Source of the DNA: CAYRYU01 sp964428355
GTDB taxonomy: Bacteria; Muiribacteriota; Ozemobacteria; Ozemobacterales; Ozemobacteraceae
Direction of reading: 5' to 3'
DNA length: 64,000 nucleotides
NCBI GenBank assembly: GCA_964428355.1
Contig: CAYRYU010000032.1
Span: 1-64,000 of the forward strand
Shown: in pieces, positions 15,920 to 26,000 of the stretch
Position numbering within the stretch: position 1 is the first letter of the stretch
Layout of the letters: each line of letters begins with the position of its first letter
Notes under the pieces: model-generated
Told to the model about the DNA's origin: nothing
What the model saw: the letters and a program-made list of their open reading frames with translations, nothing else
Databases searched by the model: none
Made by a program: the position numbers and the translations under genes

Positions 15920-18003
15920 TGGTCTTCTCCCAGGATTCTCTCGTAGGTGATCCAGGGGGAGATGGTAACCGAATCCACCTCGAGGCCGCTTTTCAGCAAA
16001 GGATCGTAGGCAATCTCATGTGCTCCCCGGGGCCAGGTCGTCGCAAATCCCACTCCGAAACGTCGTGCGGAGCCGAGGCGGTCGCAGATCAGGGCTCCAT
16101 TCAACCGCAGGGAACCCGCACCGGTGTCGAATCCGAGCGAGCCGTTCGCATGCTCGTTGACGGCGATCAGGACCGCCTGAATCGGATCCTTCGTGGCGAT
16201 CCCGATCGAGGGTGGCGGACCATAGGCATAAAGGCAACAGAGATCCTGGCCGTCGGCGGGATCACGCTCCAGACCTGTGCGAACGTTTATCCGTTCCGCC
16301 ACCAGCATTCCGCATCCTTCGACCAGAAGGGGTTTTCCCGAGGCGGTTCCGAGGTCGATGGTTCCCTTTTTCACCCAGACGGCTCCGTGAAGGCGAAGCT
16401 TTCCGGCTTTTCGGTCGAGGATCCCGAACCTCTCGAGATCGTCGGGAGTCGTGAAAGTCCGGCTCCAGAGGGTGACGTGCCAGAAAGGGGAAAACTTCGC
16501 GCTGGTCGGCTGGTCCATCAGCCGTTCGTTTCCGGGCGTGAAAAAGAAATGGTCGGCGGGATACCCGGGCTTTGGAGGGTCGAAAGGTGGAAACCCGCCC
16601 TGGAACTTCCCCCCGAAGGGAAAGGAATCCACCATGTTCGAGAGGACTGGGGGTTGCCCCTGTCCCGTGAACCGTTGGTTGAGCGTCGGAAGATACCCGT
16701 AGAATGCCCGCAGTTCGGGATAGATCGAGGGGGTGGTAGGCTCGAGACATGGAAATGTCGCGCGTTTTCCAATGAACTCGGCCGCCGCCGAGGGATCGCA
16801 TTTCGTCCAGTCGAAGTTGAACCTGACGAAGTACAGGAACCGCTGCCGGATTTCCCCTTCCATGACTGCCTCGAGAAACTCGGGTTGGGACAGGAGATCC
16901 ACCGGCAGTCGGAGCACGCCCGGACTGATATTGGACTCGGCCCCGGTCTTGGCCTCGGCAAGTCCGTTTTCAACGGCTTCGAAAGCCTTCTTCTCCCCCC
17001 CGATGAGATCCTGGGGGAACTCCTTGCCGAACGGCTCGTTGCTGATGGTGAAGATTCCAAGAAGGTTTGCGAAAACGGTCTGGTAACTAGCCACCTGGGC
17101 AATGGTCGGACGAAGGCCGACGCAGTCGGTCAGTCCGATCTGTGGCGGTCCCCCCTTTCCATCGAATGGAGGGATCAGGGGGGAAAGATCGGGAGGGGTG
17201 TTCAGGAAGATCGGCCCCTTGCCCGCTGCGGACGCGGAACGGGGGGTTCCCCCAAGGAAGACCTTCCCCGCCCGTTTAATGTCCGAAGGTTGTACGATTC
17301 CGAGGGTGAAATACGGGTTGTTGAGAGAAACCCCGTTGGTTTCGTGGAACTCCTGGTATCCGTTTCGGACCAAGAGCGCGTAATCCAGGGGGAAAGCGCC
17401 GGCATATCCCTGCCGAGCGGCGTCGTGAACGCCGTTTACCAGCCCCAGCACCTTGAAGTCGTGGTAACGGACCATCCGGCACCCGGCAATCCGGCTGCCT
17501 TTTCCGGCCAGAGATGATCCGAAGAGCTGCGTCCGGACAACCAACCCGATCGTTCCGAAGCACTCGTGTCCGGCGTAGGGGCTGCCGCCGTCATCCTTCC
17601 TCAGGTCACGGATGGATGCAGTCGTTTCAACCTCGAGGTGAAGCCCCTGGTTCCGAAGCGAGGCCTGGAATGGCTCCAGGATGGGAGTGGAAAGGACCAG
17701 AGGTTCGTGTGCCTTTCCGGGCGGGAGGGAAACTTCACGCAAAACCCAACGGGAGATGGGGGAATCCGGGGTTTCAAGCGCTATCCTGAGTTGCGTGAAA
17801 CCGGCCGAAATGGTGGCTTCCGCCCCTCTTTGAGCGATATCGGCATGCTCGAACCTGAACGAACTGTGCTGGAACTGCCTGGAAACCTGGAACACCTGGA
17901 TGGCAAGGATGGAGAAGACGACAAGGACAAAGAGGACGGTCAATACGACCATTCCCTTGAATCCAAGGGGATTTCGGGGTCTATTTGGTGAAAGGACTTT
18001 CAT
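15916..18003 (-). CDS. Large PilX/GspK-like envelope protein, set 2
   Basis: At 695 residues this is far longer than PilX or GspK. The N-terminus has one hydrophobic helix, GMVVLTVLFVLVVFSILA, after a basic leader ending Gly17, without the +5 Glu, followed by FEHADIAQRGAEATISAGF, the helix pattern of PilX-like proteins. The rest has no recognised domain; it contains several Pro-rich stretches and a C-terminal part ending in RINVRTG...YDPLLKSGLEVDSVTIS. Its start lies inside the end of the anti-sigma gene (23-nt overlap), so expression is tied to the sigma/anti-sigma operon. A tip adhesin of a pseudopilus is one possibility. Confidence 0.7.
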   Translation of the reverse strand: MKVLSPNRPRNPLGFKGMVVLTVLFVLVVFSILAIQVFQVSRQFQHSSFRFEHADIAQRGAEATISAGFTQLRIALETPDSPISRWVLREVSLPPGKAHEPLVLSTPILEPFQASLRNQGLHLEVETTASIRDLRKDDGGSPYAGHECFGTIGLVVRTQLFGSSLAGKGSRIAGCRMVRYHDFKVLGLVNGVHDAARQGYAGAFPLDYALLVRNGYQEFHETNGVSLNNPYFTLGIVQPSDIKRAGKVFLGGTPRSASAAGKGPIFLNTPPDLSPLIPPFDGKGGPPQIGLTDCVGLRPTIAQVASYQTVFANLLGIFTISNEPFGKEFPQDLIGGEKKAFEAVENGLAEAKTGAESNISPGVLRLPVDLLSQPEFLEAVMEGEIRQRFLYFVRFNFDWTKCDPSAAAEFIGKRATFPCLEPTTPSIYPELRAFYGYLPTLNQRFTGQGQPPVLSNMVDSFPFGGKFQGGFPPFDPPKPGYPADHFFFTPGNERLMDQPTSAKFSPFWHVTLWSRTFTTPDDLERFGILDRKAGKLRLHGAVWVKKGTIDLGTASGKPLLVEGCGMLVAERINVRTGLERDPADGQDLCCLYAYGPPPSIGIATKDPIQAVLIAVNEHANGSLGFDTGAGSLRLNGALICDRLGSARRFGVGFATTWPRGAHEIAYDPLLKSGLEVDSVTISPWITYERILGEDQ

Positions 18004-18553
18004 TCGTTCCCGGCAGATGGACGCCTTGTGATGCCGCGGGGGAGGCCAAGGTGGAAACCGGGACCTTTACGGGATCGGGGACCGGCCTGGGTGTCATGGT
18101 CGCGGCTGACGACGCAGTTGCGGCAGGTTTCGGAGCGGAACCGACCTGGTCAACCGGGGTCGCGACTGTTGGGGGGTTTTGGGGAAGGGAAGGGTGCTTG
18201 TTGTCTGTATGGGAACCGACCCAGAGACCCACGACCAGGGCAACAACAGCGAGAGAGCCGCCCCCGACGATGATGCTGGTGATGCCGGGGTTCCCGGTTC
18301 CCGGGAGTGAGGCCTGAGGCTGGGGGAATTCCTTCTCGAGACTCTGGATGATCCTGTTTTTCAGGGCCGGGGAAGGAGCCGGAGGCTCGGGGCGCGGGGT
18401 TTTTTTCAAGGCTTCCGCCACTTTCAACGCCTGTGCGCAGGCGGGACAACCATCGAGATGGGCCTGGAACTCCGCGCTGGGTTTGCCAACCCCGAGGCCG
18501 CCGGCCGCGGAGAGCTCGTCGAGGAATTTGCGGCATCCGTTTTCAGTTGGCAT
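17981..18553 (-). CDS. Zinc-finger anti-sigma factor (membrane-bound)
   Basis: The 190-residue protein has a ZAS-type N-terminus with H32-x3-C36-x2-C39 (AHLDGCPACA) and Cys7, one transmembrane helix at about residues 104-125 (SIIVGGGSLAVVALVVGLWV) and a Pro/Ala/Ser-rich periplasmic tail. This is the architecture of anti-sigma factors that sequester a cognate ECF sigma at the membrane. The ATG at 18553 is chosen because it overlaps the sigma stop by 11 nt, the usual arrangement; the frame continues open upstream. Signal-dependent proteolysis would release the sigma factor. Confidence 0.85.
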   Translation of the reverse strand: MPTENGCRKFLDELSAAGGLGVGKPSAEFQAHLDGCPACAQALKVAEALKKTPRPEPPAPSPALKNRIIQSLEKEFPQPQASLPGTGNPGITSIIVGGGSLAVVALVVGLWVGSHTDNKHPSLPQNPPTVATPVDQVGSAPKPAATASSAATMTPRPVPDPVKVPVSTLASPAASQGVHLPGTNESPFTK

Positions 18554-19106
18554 TGTTGACCTCCTTTTTGGAATCGGCAAGGCGGAGCTTTCCCAGGGCC
18601 CGGTGGAAACGTGACCGGACCGTGTCTTCCCTTTCCCCAAGTCTCTCCGCGATCTCGGAAAATGGAAGGTCCTCGTAGATCCGCCACTCGATGAGCAAAC
18701 GCTCTCCGGGTGGGAGGGCATGCAGCAGTTCCGAAGCGGTCGATCTGGCTACAACCTCCTCCTCGGGGCCGGGGGCGGTTTCCCCATCGGAAGCCCGGAG
18801 GGCGGAGCCCTGCTGGACCTTTCTGCTTCGGACCATATCCAGGTAGACGTTCCTTCCTATCACCGTCAGCCAGGTGGTAAATGAGCGGCTCGAATCATAA
18901 CTTTGCAGGAACCGGAAGGCCTTCAGGAAGGTCTCCTGGGCCATGTCATCGACCATGTCGGCGGGGACCCCGTAGGCATGGAGGAAGCCGATCAGACGGG
19001 GAAGATGGCGTTCAACCAGGAGATCGAACCTGCGGGGCCGCCCGGCCCGGATGTCTTCGATCAATTCACGATCGGTTGGGAAAACTGTCTGAGGCGATGG
19101 GGGCAA
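18543..19106 (-). CDS. ECF-family RNA polymerase sigma factor
   Basis: The 187-residue protein shows sigma region 2 (VDDMAQETFLKAFRFLQSYD and FTTWLTVIGRNVYLDMVR) and region 4 (LPPGERLLIEWRIYEDLPFS, EIAERLGEREDTVRSRFHRA). The start is TTG at 19106 with an AAAGGA site nine bases upstream; no ATG is available without losing region 2. Downstream come its membrane anti-sigma and three pilin-like genes, and upstream two lipoproteins, so its regulon probably includes this pilin/lipoprotein operon. Confidence 0.9.
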   Translation of the reverse strand: MPPSPQTVFPTDRELIEDIRAGRPRRFDLLVERHLPRLIGFLHAYGVPADMVDDMAQETFLKAFRFLQSYDSSRSFTTWLTVIGRNVYLDMVRSRKVQQGSALRASDGETAPGPEEEVVARSTASELLHALPPGERLLIEWRIYEDLPFSEIAERLGEREDTVRSRFHRALGKLRLADSKKEVNNAN

Positions 19107-19124
19107 ACTAAGAGGTCCTTTCGG

Positions 19125-20192
19125 TCATTTCAGATATCCCGCCATGGTTCCTGTGGTGATGCCTTCCTCCTTGGTTTCTCCGGCAAGCCCGGAGATTTCG
19201 CTGGCTATCCTGGCTTCGATGGATGAGGCATCCTTTTCCGTTACTCCGGGTTTCTTCAGCTGGGCGATCAGGTTCTGGCAGTTCTTCATGATCGCCTCGA
19301 CCTTGGTGACCCTGCTGTCGTGAATTCCCTTCAGTTCAGCGGAATGTTGGCGGATGGCGTTGTAATCGCCCTGATGATTCTCGACCATCTTCTGCGCTCT
19401 GGAGTAAAGGTCTTCGAAAGCCTGTTTGGCCGAATTCCAGGGCATCCTCGCGGCGGCGAGATCGGTCTCGAGTTTCTGGACCCTTGCAGCGCTGACCACG
19501 AATGCTGCGGGGGTCGGGGTCGGGGATGGAGCGGGTGAGTCAACGGGTGTGGCGGGAGGTGCCTCCGGGCCGGTTTTCAGGAGCTTTTTCGCGATTTCCA
19601 GCAGCTCCAGAACCTCGTTTCCGGCAGACGAGAACTCTTTGGAGAGGCGATCGAACTCCTCTTTCCCCAAGTCTGGTTTTTCCAACTGTGCCCGGAGCCC
19701 GTCGAATTTCCGGAACGCTTCTTCCAGCTTGAAACAAGCGGCCTTGAAGGCTTCCATGTTCGTCACGTTGGCCGGGTTCTTTCCAGCCTCGAGCCCTGAT
19801 TTCATCTGTTGGAAAACCGAGTCGAAAACTTTCGTGATCCCCTCGAGTTGGGAAGCCCGATTCGGATCAGCAGGGGCTTTGGGAGTTGTTCCTGCTGCCG
19901 TGTCTCCGGGCCGGTCCGTGGCACCGGCACCCTGAACCGTGGTGGATGATGCAGCATTCTCGGATCCGGAGGCGGTCAGGCCTGTGGAAATTGATCCGAT
20001 TTTGGATTGCGTTCCGGAGGCAAGCTGTCCGGCTTTTTCGGCGGACCCCAGGGTGTCCTGGATTTCCTTGTTGGGAGTCGATGGTGCCTGAGCTCCTCCT
20101 CCCGTGTTGCCGCTCCCGCCGCAACCGGTCAGGATCAGAAGAGATCCCAGGATCAGACTCGAAATGACGAATTCGGATGGCTTGCTTTGCAT
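19125..20192 (-). CDS. Lipoprotein with long helical region
   Basis: The 355-residue protein has a lipoprotein signal ending LLILTGC, so Cys24 would be lipid-modified. A low-complexity Thr/Gly/Ala stretch is followed by about 200 residues with heptad-like helices (ITKVFDSVFQQMKSGL, KLEEAFRKFDGLRAQLEK, VQKLETDLAAARMPW, VEAIMKNCQNLIAQLKK), which suggests a coiled-coil or helical bundle. A strong AGGAGG precedes the ATG, and 18 nt separate its stop from the ECF sigma start. No family is recognised; an envelope-structural or sensor role for the sigma circuit is conjecture. Confidence 0.75.
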   Translation of the reverse strand: MQSKPSEFVISSLILGSLLILTGCGGSGNTGGGAQAPSTPNKEIQDTLGSAEKAGQLASGTQSKIGSISTGLTASGSENAASSTTVQGAGATDRPGDTAAGTTPKAPADPNRASQLEGITKVFDSVFQQMKSGLEAGKNPANVTNMEAFKAACFKLEEAFRKFDGLRAQLEKPDLGKEEFDRLSKEFSSAGNEVLELLEIAKKLLKTGPEAPPATPVDSPAPSPTPTPAAFVVSAARVQKLETDLAAARMPWNSAKQAFEDLYSRAQKMVENHQGDYNAIRQHSAELKGIHDSRVTKVEAIMKNCQNLIAQLKKPGVTEKDASSIEARIASEISGLAGETKEEGITTGTMAGYLK

Positions 20193-20227
20193 AAATCCTC
20201 CTTTTCTTCTCCGGGGCGCCGGAGAAC

Positions 20228-20536
20228 CTACTTCCCGAATGGGGAAAGGACCGCGCCGGGATCCTCAGCGGCGTCCTGGATGCGTTGGATCTCGGGGACG
20301 ACCTGCTCGGCCTTGTCCAGGCCTGTCCGGATCTGGTCGAGGATCTTCCAGTCGAGAGGTTTCCCCGTAAACTCCTGGTAGGCCCTTTCCACGGTCGGAA
20401 GCGTATCCCTTATCGCGTCGATGGCCTTCTGAAAAACCTGTCCGGCCGAACAACCGGTCAGGGTAACGCTGATCAGGCAACACGCAATGAAGCTGAGAAA
20501 TACTCGTCCAGGTCTTGAGCATCGCGTCTTCTTCAT
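20228..20536 (-). CDS. Small lipoprotein
   Basis: The 102-residue protein has a signal with lipobox LTGC (SVTLTGCSAG), then an amphipathic mostly helical mature part of about 74 residues (QVFQKAIDAIRDTLPTVERAY). It precedes the larger helical lipoprotein by 35 nt with the same strand and spacing, so both probably belong to the operon of the ECF sigma factor. No recognised family. Confidence 0.7.
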   Translation of the reverse strand: MKKTRCSRPGRVFLSFIACCLISVTLTGCSAGQVFQKAIDAIRDTLPTVERAYQEFTGKPLDWKILDQIRTGLDKAEQVVPEIQRIQDAAEDPGAVLSPFGK

Positions 20537-20632
20537 CGTCAGCCTCCCCTCATTTCGTTTCCAGACCGATTACGGAAGTTTCCGCCGGTTCGTGGCAGAA
20601 AATTTTGAAAATTGAAAAATTCATGTGGGAAT

Positions 20633-22978
20633 TCATTGTTCTGGGGAAAACACCAGCAGGGTTCCGAGGACGACCCCGTCGGAAGTCATCTGGTGTGGCT
20701 TCAGATGCACCCGGATTCTCGAGCCTTTGGATGGAATCTCCGTCCGGTTCCCGGAAAGGGCGAGTCGGAAAACCGTTCCATCCTGACCGCGGACCGTCAA
20801 CTGGCGCGATTGAAGATCGAACTCCTCGACCGAGGCCTTGATGGAAATGGGTTCGGGGAGGAGACTCCTTCCGGCTTTTCGGGAAACCGGCGTGCCCTCC
20901 CCCTGGAGAAAGGCTACGAAAAGGCTGAAAAGGGCCATCACGACGAGAGTTCCCAGGGCCAGACGGCTTTGGAGGGGGTGGGTCCCTCCAAAACCTTCGG
21001 AAATGCTCTCGAGAGTTGACACCCGCTTCGCGTCGGTCCGCAGGACCCGGACGGAATACGCAGGGGGAGGCTTCTTACCGGCCGCCACCACCTTCGCATG
21101 GCGGTCTGGGAAAGTCGTGAGAAGGCGACGGATCTCCTCGGAGGACAGGCGTCCCGACTTTTCGAGGTGGGTTTCGCAACTTCGGAGGGCCTTCTTCAGG
21201 CGGGGTTGGAACTGGGTTCCGAGGCACGTTTCAAGCCGGAAGAAGGCGAAGAGGTTTTCCGGATCGGGATTTGCCTCGAAAAGATTCAGGCATGGAACAA
21301 CGAGGTCGTCGTCTTTTCCTTCGCTCATGATCCTGACGAGCTGCTCCCGGATGAGGGAAAAATCCACGTGAAGAAGACAGGCGAGGGCCGACCGGCGCGC
21401 ATCGGGATCGGGTTGTCCCAACATCGTGAGGAGTGCGGAAATGGCCTGGGAGGAATCCTCCCGCTGCAGGATGTGAAGGGCGGCCACTTTCAACCTTGGG
21501 TTGGGGCTCTTGAGGTAGGTTCCGAGAAAAGGCATCACCTCGTCGAAGGCGAAACGAGCCATGTATTCGAGGCTTGCCACGGCAAGCCCGGTATCGGCGG
21601 ACTTCCGGTGCAGGCGGGCAGCTGCTTCGAAACCGTCCAGCCCCAATCGGAGGGCGTTCCGAAGAACCGCTGCCCGAAGTTTGTCAGGGGAACCCTCGGC
21701 CTGGATGAGAAACCCGAGATCGGCCCGAGCCGCCGGATTTGAATCGGGTTCCCATGCGGCCATCGCCGGAATCTGCTCCTCGGGCGGCAGTTCCCTGAAG
21801 GCCTTGGGGACCTGAACCGGGCCTGGCACAGTCTCAAGGCTCGCTAGAACGGCATCGAGCTCACGCTTTTCCGATTCATCTTCGGTTGTCTCCCGAGCCT
21901 CCCGGAATGCAGCCAGGATCATCGGCTGTTTTGCCCGGGACACGATGGTGGCGAGAAGTTCCGGCCTCCCTCCGGGTTCGGCCCGGATTAGCCGCAAAAG
22001 GCATTCCCGGACGAAGCGGGCGGCGGCCCGGCGGTAGATCCAGTCCTGGAGACGTGCCTGATACGTGTGAAGCGGTTCGGCCAGGGTTTTTGATGCCGCC
22101 AATGCCTGGCTGGCCCCCTTTATCACGTCCTTGAGGAGGGCGTTTTTCTGGGCGGATGATCTCTCCGCGATTTCCCAGAGACGGTAGGGGATTTCGAGAT
22201 CAGGGTTGATCCGGAAGTGGAGCCCCGCCTGCTTGACCAGCTCGAGGTCGGATTCCGCCGAGGTGAATTTCAGGAGGATCTCCTTGACCAGGCCGGGCGG
22301 CAGAAGAAAAGCGCATTTCAGGGCTGCGGCCCGGTCGGAGGGGGTCCCTTCGAGGAGCATCCACTCCAGGTGGGAAACGGCCTCGTCGGGGTCGATCCGG
22401 AAGAGGGTCTGGACGGCGAGAATGCGCTGACGCGGATCATCCGAAACAAGAAAGGCGGGAAGGAAACCGGCAAGTGCGGCGGGAAATCTCCTTCCGAGAA
22501 CTTCCAATGCCGCGATCCTGGGAACCAGGCGTTCGTGCCCCAGAAATCCGGTGAGACGTGCAACGTCCGCTTCCGACCAGCAGTCGGAAAAGGTCCGGAT
22601 CAGGGCGGCGGCAACGAACGGGTCATCCTCGTCGGAAAGAAGCCGGGATGCATCCTTCCGAAATGGAGCGGGGCCTTCGCTTTTGATCCTTCCCAGAAAT
22701 CCCAGGCGCCGGCCTGGGGACCAGCCTGGGAATTGCTGGCCCAACGATTCGGGGGAAACCTCGCCGACCGGGGCACCTGGACGCATTTCGGCAAGAAAGG
22801 CCAGAGCATGATCGATGAGCAACCGACATTCCTCGTCGGATTCGCGTTCCCGCCTCGAGGTGAGAGGCTCGCGGAATGCGGGATCGGGGACATCGAACAC
22901 CGCCTCCAGAACCGCAAGGCGGGACGATTTCCGCTCCGATTCGATTTCTCTCGCAAGATCCCGGGGTAACAATGTCAT
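20633..22978 (-). CDS. HEAT-repeat protein with one C-terminal transmembrane helix
   Basis: The 781-residue protein is built of HEAT-like alpha repeats through most of its length, for example FVAAALIRTFSDCWSEADV, RIAALEVLGRRFPAALAGF, AVLRNALRLGLDGFEAAARL and DARRSALACLLHVDFSLI. A transmembrane segment (LALGTLVVMALFSLFVAFL, about residue 670) and a small beta-rich C-terminal domain follow, so the repeat array is predicted cytoplasmic. ATG 22978 is preferred to the in-frame 22987 start by position. HEAT arrays are protein-interaction scaffolds; the partner is not evident. It starts 40 nt after the SpoIIE-type phosphatase gene and probably shares its operon. Confidence 0.75.
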   Translation of the reverse strand: MTLLPRDLAREIESERKSSRLAVLEAVFDVPDPAFREPLTSRRERESDEECRLLIDHALAFLAEMRPGAPVGEVSPESLGQQFPGWSPGRRLGFLGRIKSEGPAPFRKDASRLLSDEDDPFVAAALIRTFSDCWSEADVARLTGFLGHERLVPRIAALEVLGRRFPAALAGFLPAFLVSDDPRQRILAVQTLFRIDPDEAVSHLEWMLLEGTPSDRAAALKCAFLLPPGLVKEILLKFTSAESDLELVKQAGLHFRINPDLEIPYRLWEIAERSSAQKNALLKDVIKGASQALAASKTLAEPLHTYQARLQDWIYRRAAARFVRECLLRLIRAEPGGRPELLATIVSRAKQPMILAAFREARETTEDESEKRELDAVLASLETVPGPVQVPKAFRELPPEEQIPAMAAWEPDSNPAARADLGFLIQAEGSPDKLRAAVLRNALRLGLDGFEAAARLHRKSADTGLAVASLEYMARFAFDEVMPFLGTYLKSPNPRLKVAALHILQREDSSQAISALLTMLGQPDPDARRSALACLLHVDFSLIREQLVRIMSEGKDDDLVVPCLNLFEANPDPENLFAFFRLETCLGTQFQPRLKKALRSCETHLEKSGRLSSEEIRRLLTTFPDRHAKVVAAGKKPPPAYSVRVLRTDAKRVSTLESISEGFGGTHPLQSRLALGTLVVMALFSLFVAFLQGEGTPVSRKAGRSLLPEPISIKASVEEFDLQSRQLTVRGQDGTVFRLALSGNRTEIPSKGSRIRVHLKPHQMTSDGVVLGTLLVFSPEQ

Positions 22979-23018
22979 AGCCCACAAGATGATAACCCGT
23001 CATCCGAACGGGGACAAC

Positions 23019-26000
23019 TCATTTCCGCTCCACAACGACGATCGTGAAATCATCCGGCTGCCTTTCCCCGGTTGTCCAGAATGGGTGGTTGTTCATGAAG
23101 TCCGCCGGGGCCTCCGTTGCGGGAAGCCTCGGGCGGCGGGACAGATAATCGCCGAAACTGGAGAAACGGCGGTCTTTTGCCTCGCCCGGCCACGCCTCGA
23201 CCATTCCGTCGGAATAGAGGAACAATCTTTCTCCATGGGCGAGGGAAATCTTCGCGGTCCCCAGTTTCTTGATCTGCGGTCTGATCCCGAGTGCGATCCC
23301 GGGAAGGTTCAGCATTTCCATCGAGCCGTCCGCTCGCTGGCGGAATGGGTATGGATGCCCGCACCCATGAACGAGACATTCCCCCGTCGCGATGTCCACG
23401 AAGGCAAGGCAGAGAGTGAGATTGAGCTTGCTCCTGGAGTAGACCGTTTCGTACAGGACGAGGTTCAGCCTCTGCAGGACATCCCCGGGAGAAGCTCCCG
23501 CCTTGAGGGAACTGACGACGATGGCTTTCGACATCGCCATCACGAGAGCGGCCGGGACCCCATGCCCGGTAACGTCCCCCACGAGAACCAACAGGTTGCC
23601 GCTACCAGCTGGACTGGCCGACCCGGACGCCACGTTCGCGTCGAACGCCACGTTCGGGTCGAACGCCACGTTCGGGTCGAACGCCACGTTCGGGTCGAAC
23701 ATGGCGGCCGGCGACCCTATCCAAAGATAGTCGAAATAATCACCGCCCAGCTCTGAAGCGGATCGGGACAAGCCGTTTACGATGAACTCCCCTGCGATCA
23801 GTGGGGCGAGGGGAAAGAGTTGGGCCTGGACCTGGCGTGCAGTATCGACCTCCTCCAGGCTTTCGATCATGCGGTTGAAAAGGGAAGCCAGATCTCCCAG
23901 TTCGTCCGGATCCTGGTCCGGTATCCTGTGGTCGAACCGCTTCTCCCTGACTGCCGAGACGCCTACGGAAAGATCGGAAATCGGGGAAAGGACTTTTGCC
24001 GCAAGCAGCCTGCCAAGGCCCCCAGTGAAAAGGAGGGTAAGAAGGCCGAAGCCCAACACGAATGTCCTGATAATGCGGATTTCCGCGAGAATGGGTTCCT
24101 GGGGGGAGTAACGGATCAAAAGGTCGTTCCTGAGAACCTGCCCGGGAAAGGCGGTGACCGTGCAGGTCCGTCCGTTCACGAAGAGCGTCCGGTGCCGAGT
24201 GCGGGGTGATCGAAGAAGATCCCTGACGAAGGCTTCCATGATCGGCTCCATCACGGTAGCCGAGCGGTAATGTACCAGGTCGATCCTTTTTCCGACGGGA
24301 AGCGTTCTTCTTTGGCCTGGGTAGCGTTTCGGGATGTACCGGACCCTCTCTGGAACCATGTTCACGACGAGCATTCCCGAACCGTCGAGGGAAAGGTGCG
24401 CTGGAAGAGCCCTTCGGAAGTAAACCGCGTGGAGATCCCCTTCCTTCCATTTTCCCGACACCAGGAAATCGGGTTCGTTCCCAGGGCCGTAAATGACGTC
24501 CATGAAAAGGAAAGCGTGGAGGGGTCCAAGGTCAAGGGGAAGGATCTCCCCGAAACGGGTGGTCAGGTCGTTTATGATCTCCCCCGATTCCTTTCCCGTG
24601 ATCGAGCTGATGAACAGGTCCGCCTCGAGGCTTTTCCTGTCACCCTTCTTCCGGAGGTCGGGGTTGATGTGTTGGAGGACCTTGGTCAGGAGATCCTGGT
24701 AGATTCGCCCCTCGTTCTTTTCGGCTTTCCGGCTGCTCGTGGAGAAAACCTGGCGGGAGTCACTCGCCGTCACACGGATCGAGTTGCAGAGGAAATCCTT
24801 CCGGAATTTCCTCAGCTCCGTGATGAGGTTGTCCAAATCGGCCTTTTCCCGCCCCCGGACCTCGCCCAGAATCTGTTTCAGGCGGGACTGGCAAAGGTGG
24901 TTCGCGATGGGGGCCTTCGAATCGAAAGACCGCAGGGTTTCCAGGGATTGGCGCTTTGCCTCCTGCATCAGACCTTCCCTTCGCTCCTCGACGTAGGCCA
25001 GGGCGATGAAACCCAACATTCCAAGCGGCAGGCCGGCCGAGAGGAGGAAAACCGCCCCCAGCTTTCTGCGAAGGGAAACATACGGAATCCGCCCGTTTCG
25101 CAGTACCGAAAAGGTTGTTCCGAGTACCAGCAGAAGGACCGAGAGGGAGACGACCGCATGGGCCCGCTTCAATGACCGGGAATCGAGGTCTGTATCGTCC
25201 TTGGCGGAGCAGACGAGGCGGAACCGGGGATCGAGCATGAGAACTGACCAGAGTCTTTCTCCCGCGCGGAAATGGCTGGTGGGCTCTCGCTCGAAACGGC
25301 TCAATACATACTTCAGGTCTTCGTCGAAGGGGGTTCCCACGGCCGGACTCCCGCCGATCCCCGTTCCGGTTCCGATCATCCGGCGTCCCTCCATGTCGAC
25401 CAACCGTAGGCTGTTCCTACCGGCATCGAGAAAGACCTTTCGGCGAAGACCAACCATGGGAGGCAGCCCCTGGCGGTGGATGAAGGCGAAAAAGGAGAAC
25501 CGGGGGCCGTGGGAATGGAAAAACCAGGAATTCTTCGGTCCGGAGGAGGTTTTGTACAAACTGAGACCGTTTTCCAGGGAGGGGCGGGGTCCGACCACTC
25601 CTAGGTAGGAATCGGGTATTCCACCCAGATCCTTGAACTTCACGGGTTTTCCCGACCGGACATCCCTCAGCCTGCGCGCCAGGGTTCCCCCGATTCTTCG
25701 CGAGCGCTGAGGTTCCGTCTGGGCGAGAGCCTTCCCGTTTTCATCGAACAGGACGAAGGAAAAAAGACCCGGATACATTCTTCCCAGCCTTTTCAGGGTG
25801 GCCCATGCCGCCTTGACCGTCCGGCAGCGTGTCTCGACCCTTCTGCCAACCCCACGGAGGCTCTTGAGAAGGAACCTCTCCGGGTCACTCCATGGTTGCA
25901 GAGCCCAGAGGACCTCATCCAGCTCCTGGAAACGCGTCTCCAGGAGGTTGCGGGACTTGAGTTCCCCGAGGTAATCCAGGGCCAGGAAACTGCAGAGAAG

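Noticed and set aside
15919..17517. Long plus-strand frame opposite the large PilX-like gene
   Set aside because: Arg/Gly/Pro-rich shadow translation; the minus frame has a pilin-type N-terminus and coupled neighbours.
23629..23703. CRISPR-like direct repeats
   Set aside because: Units are contiguous without spacers and are in frame within a protein-coding gene; no cas genes are in the window.
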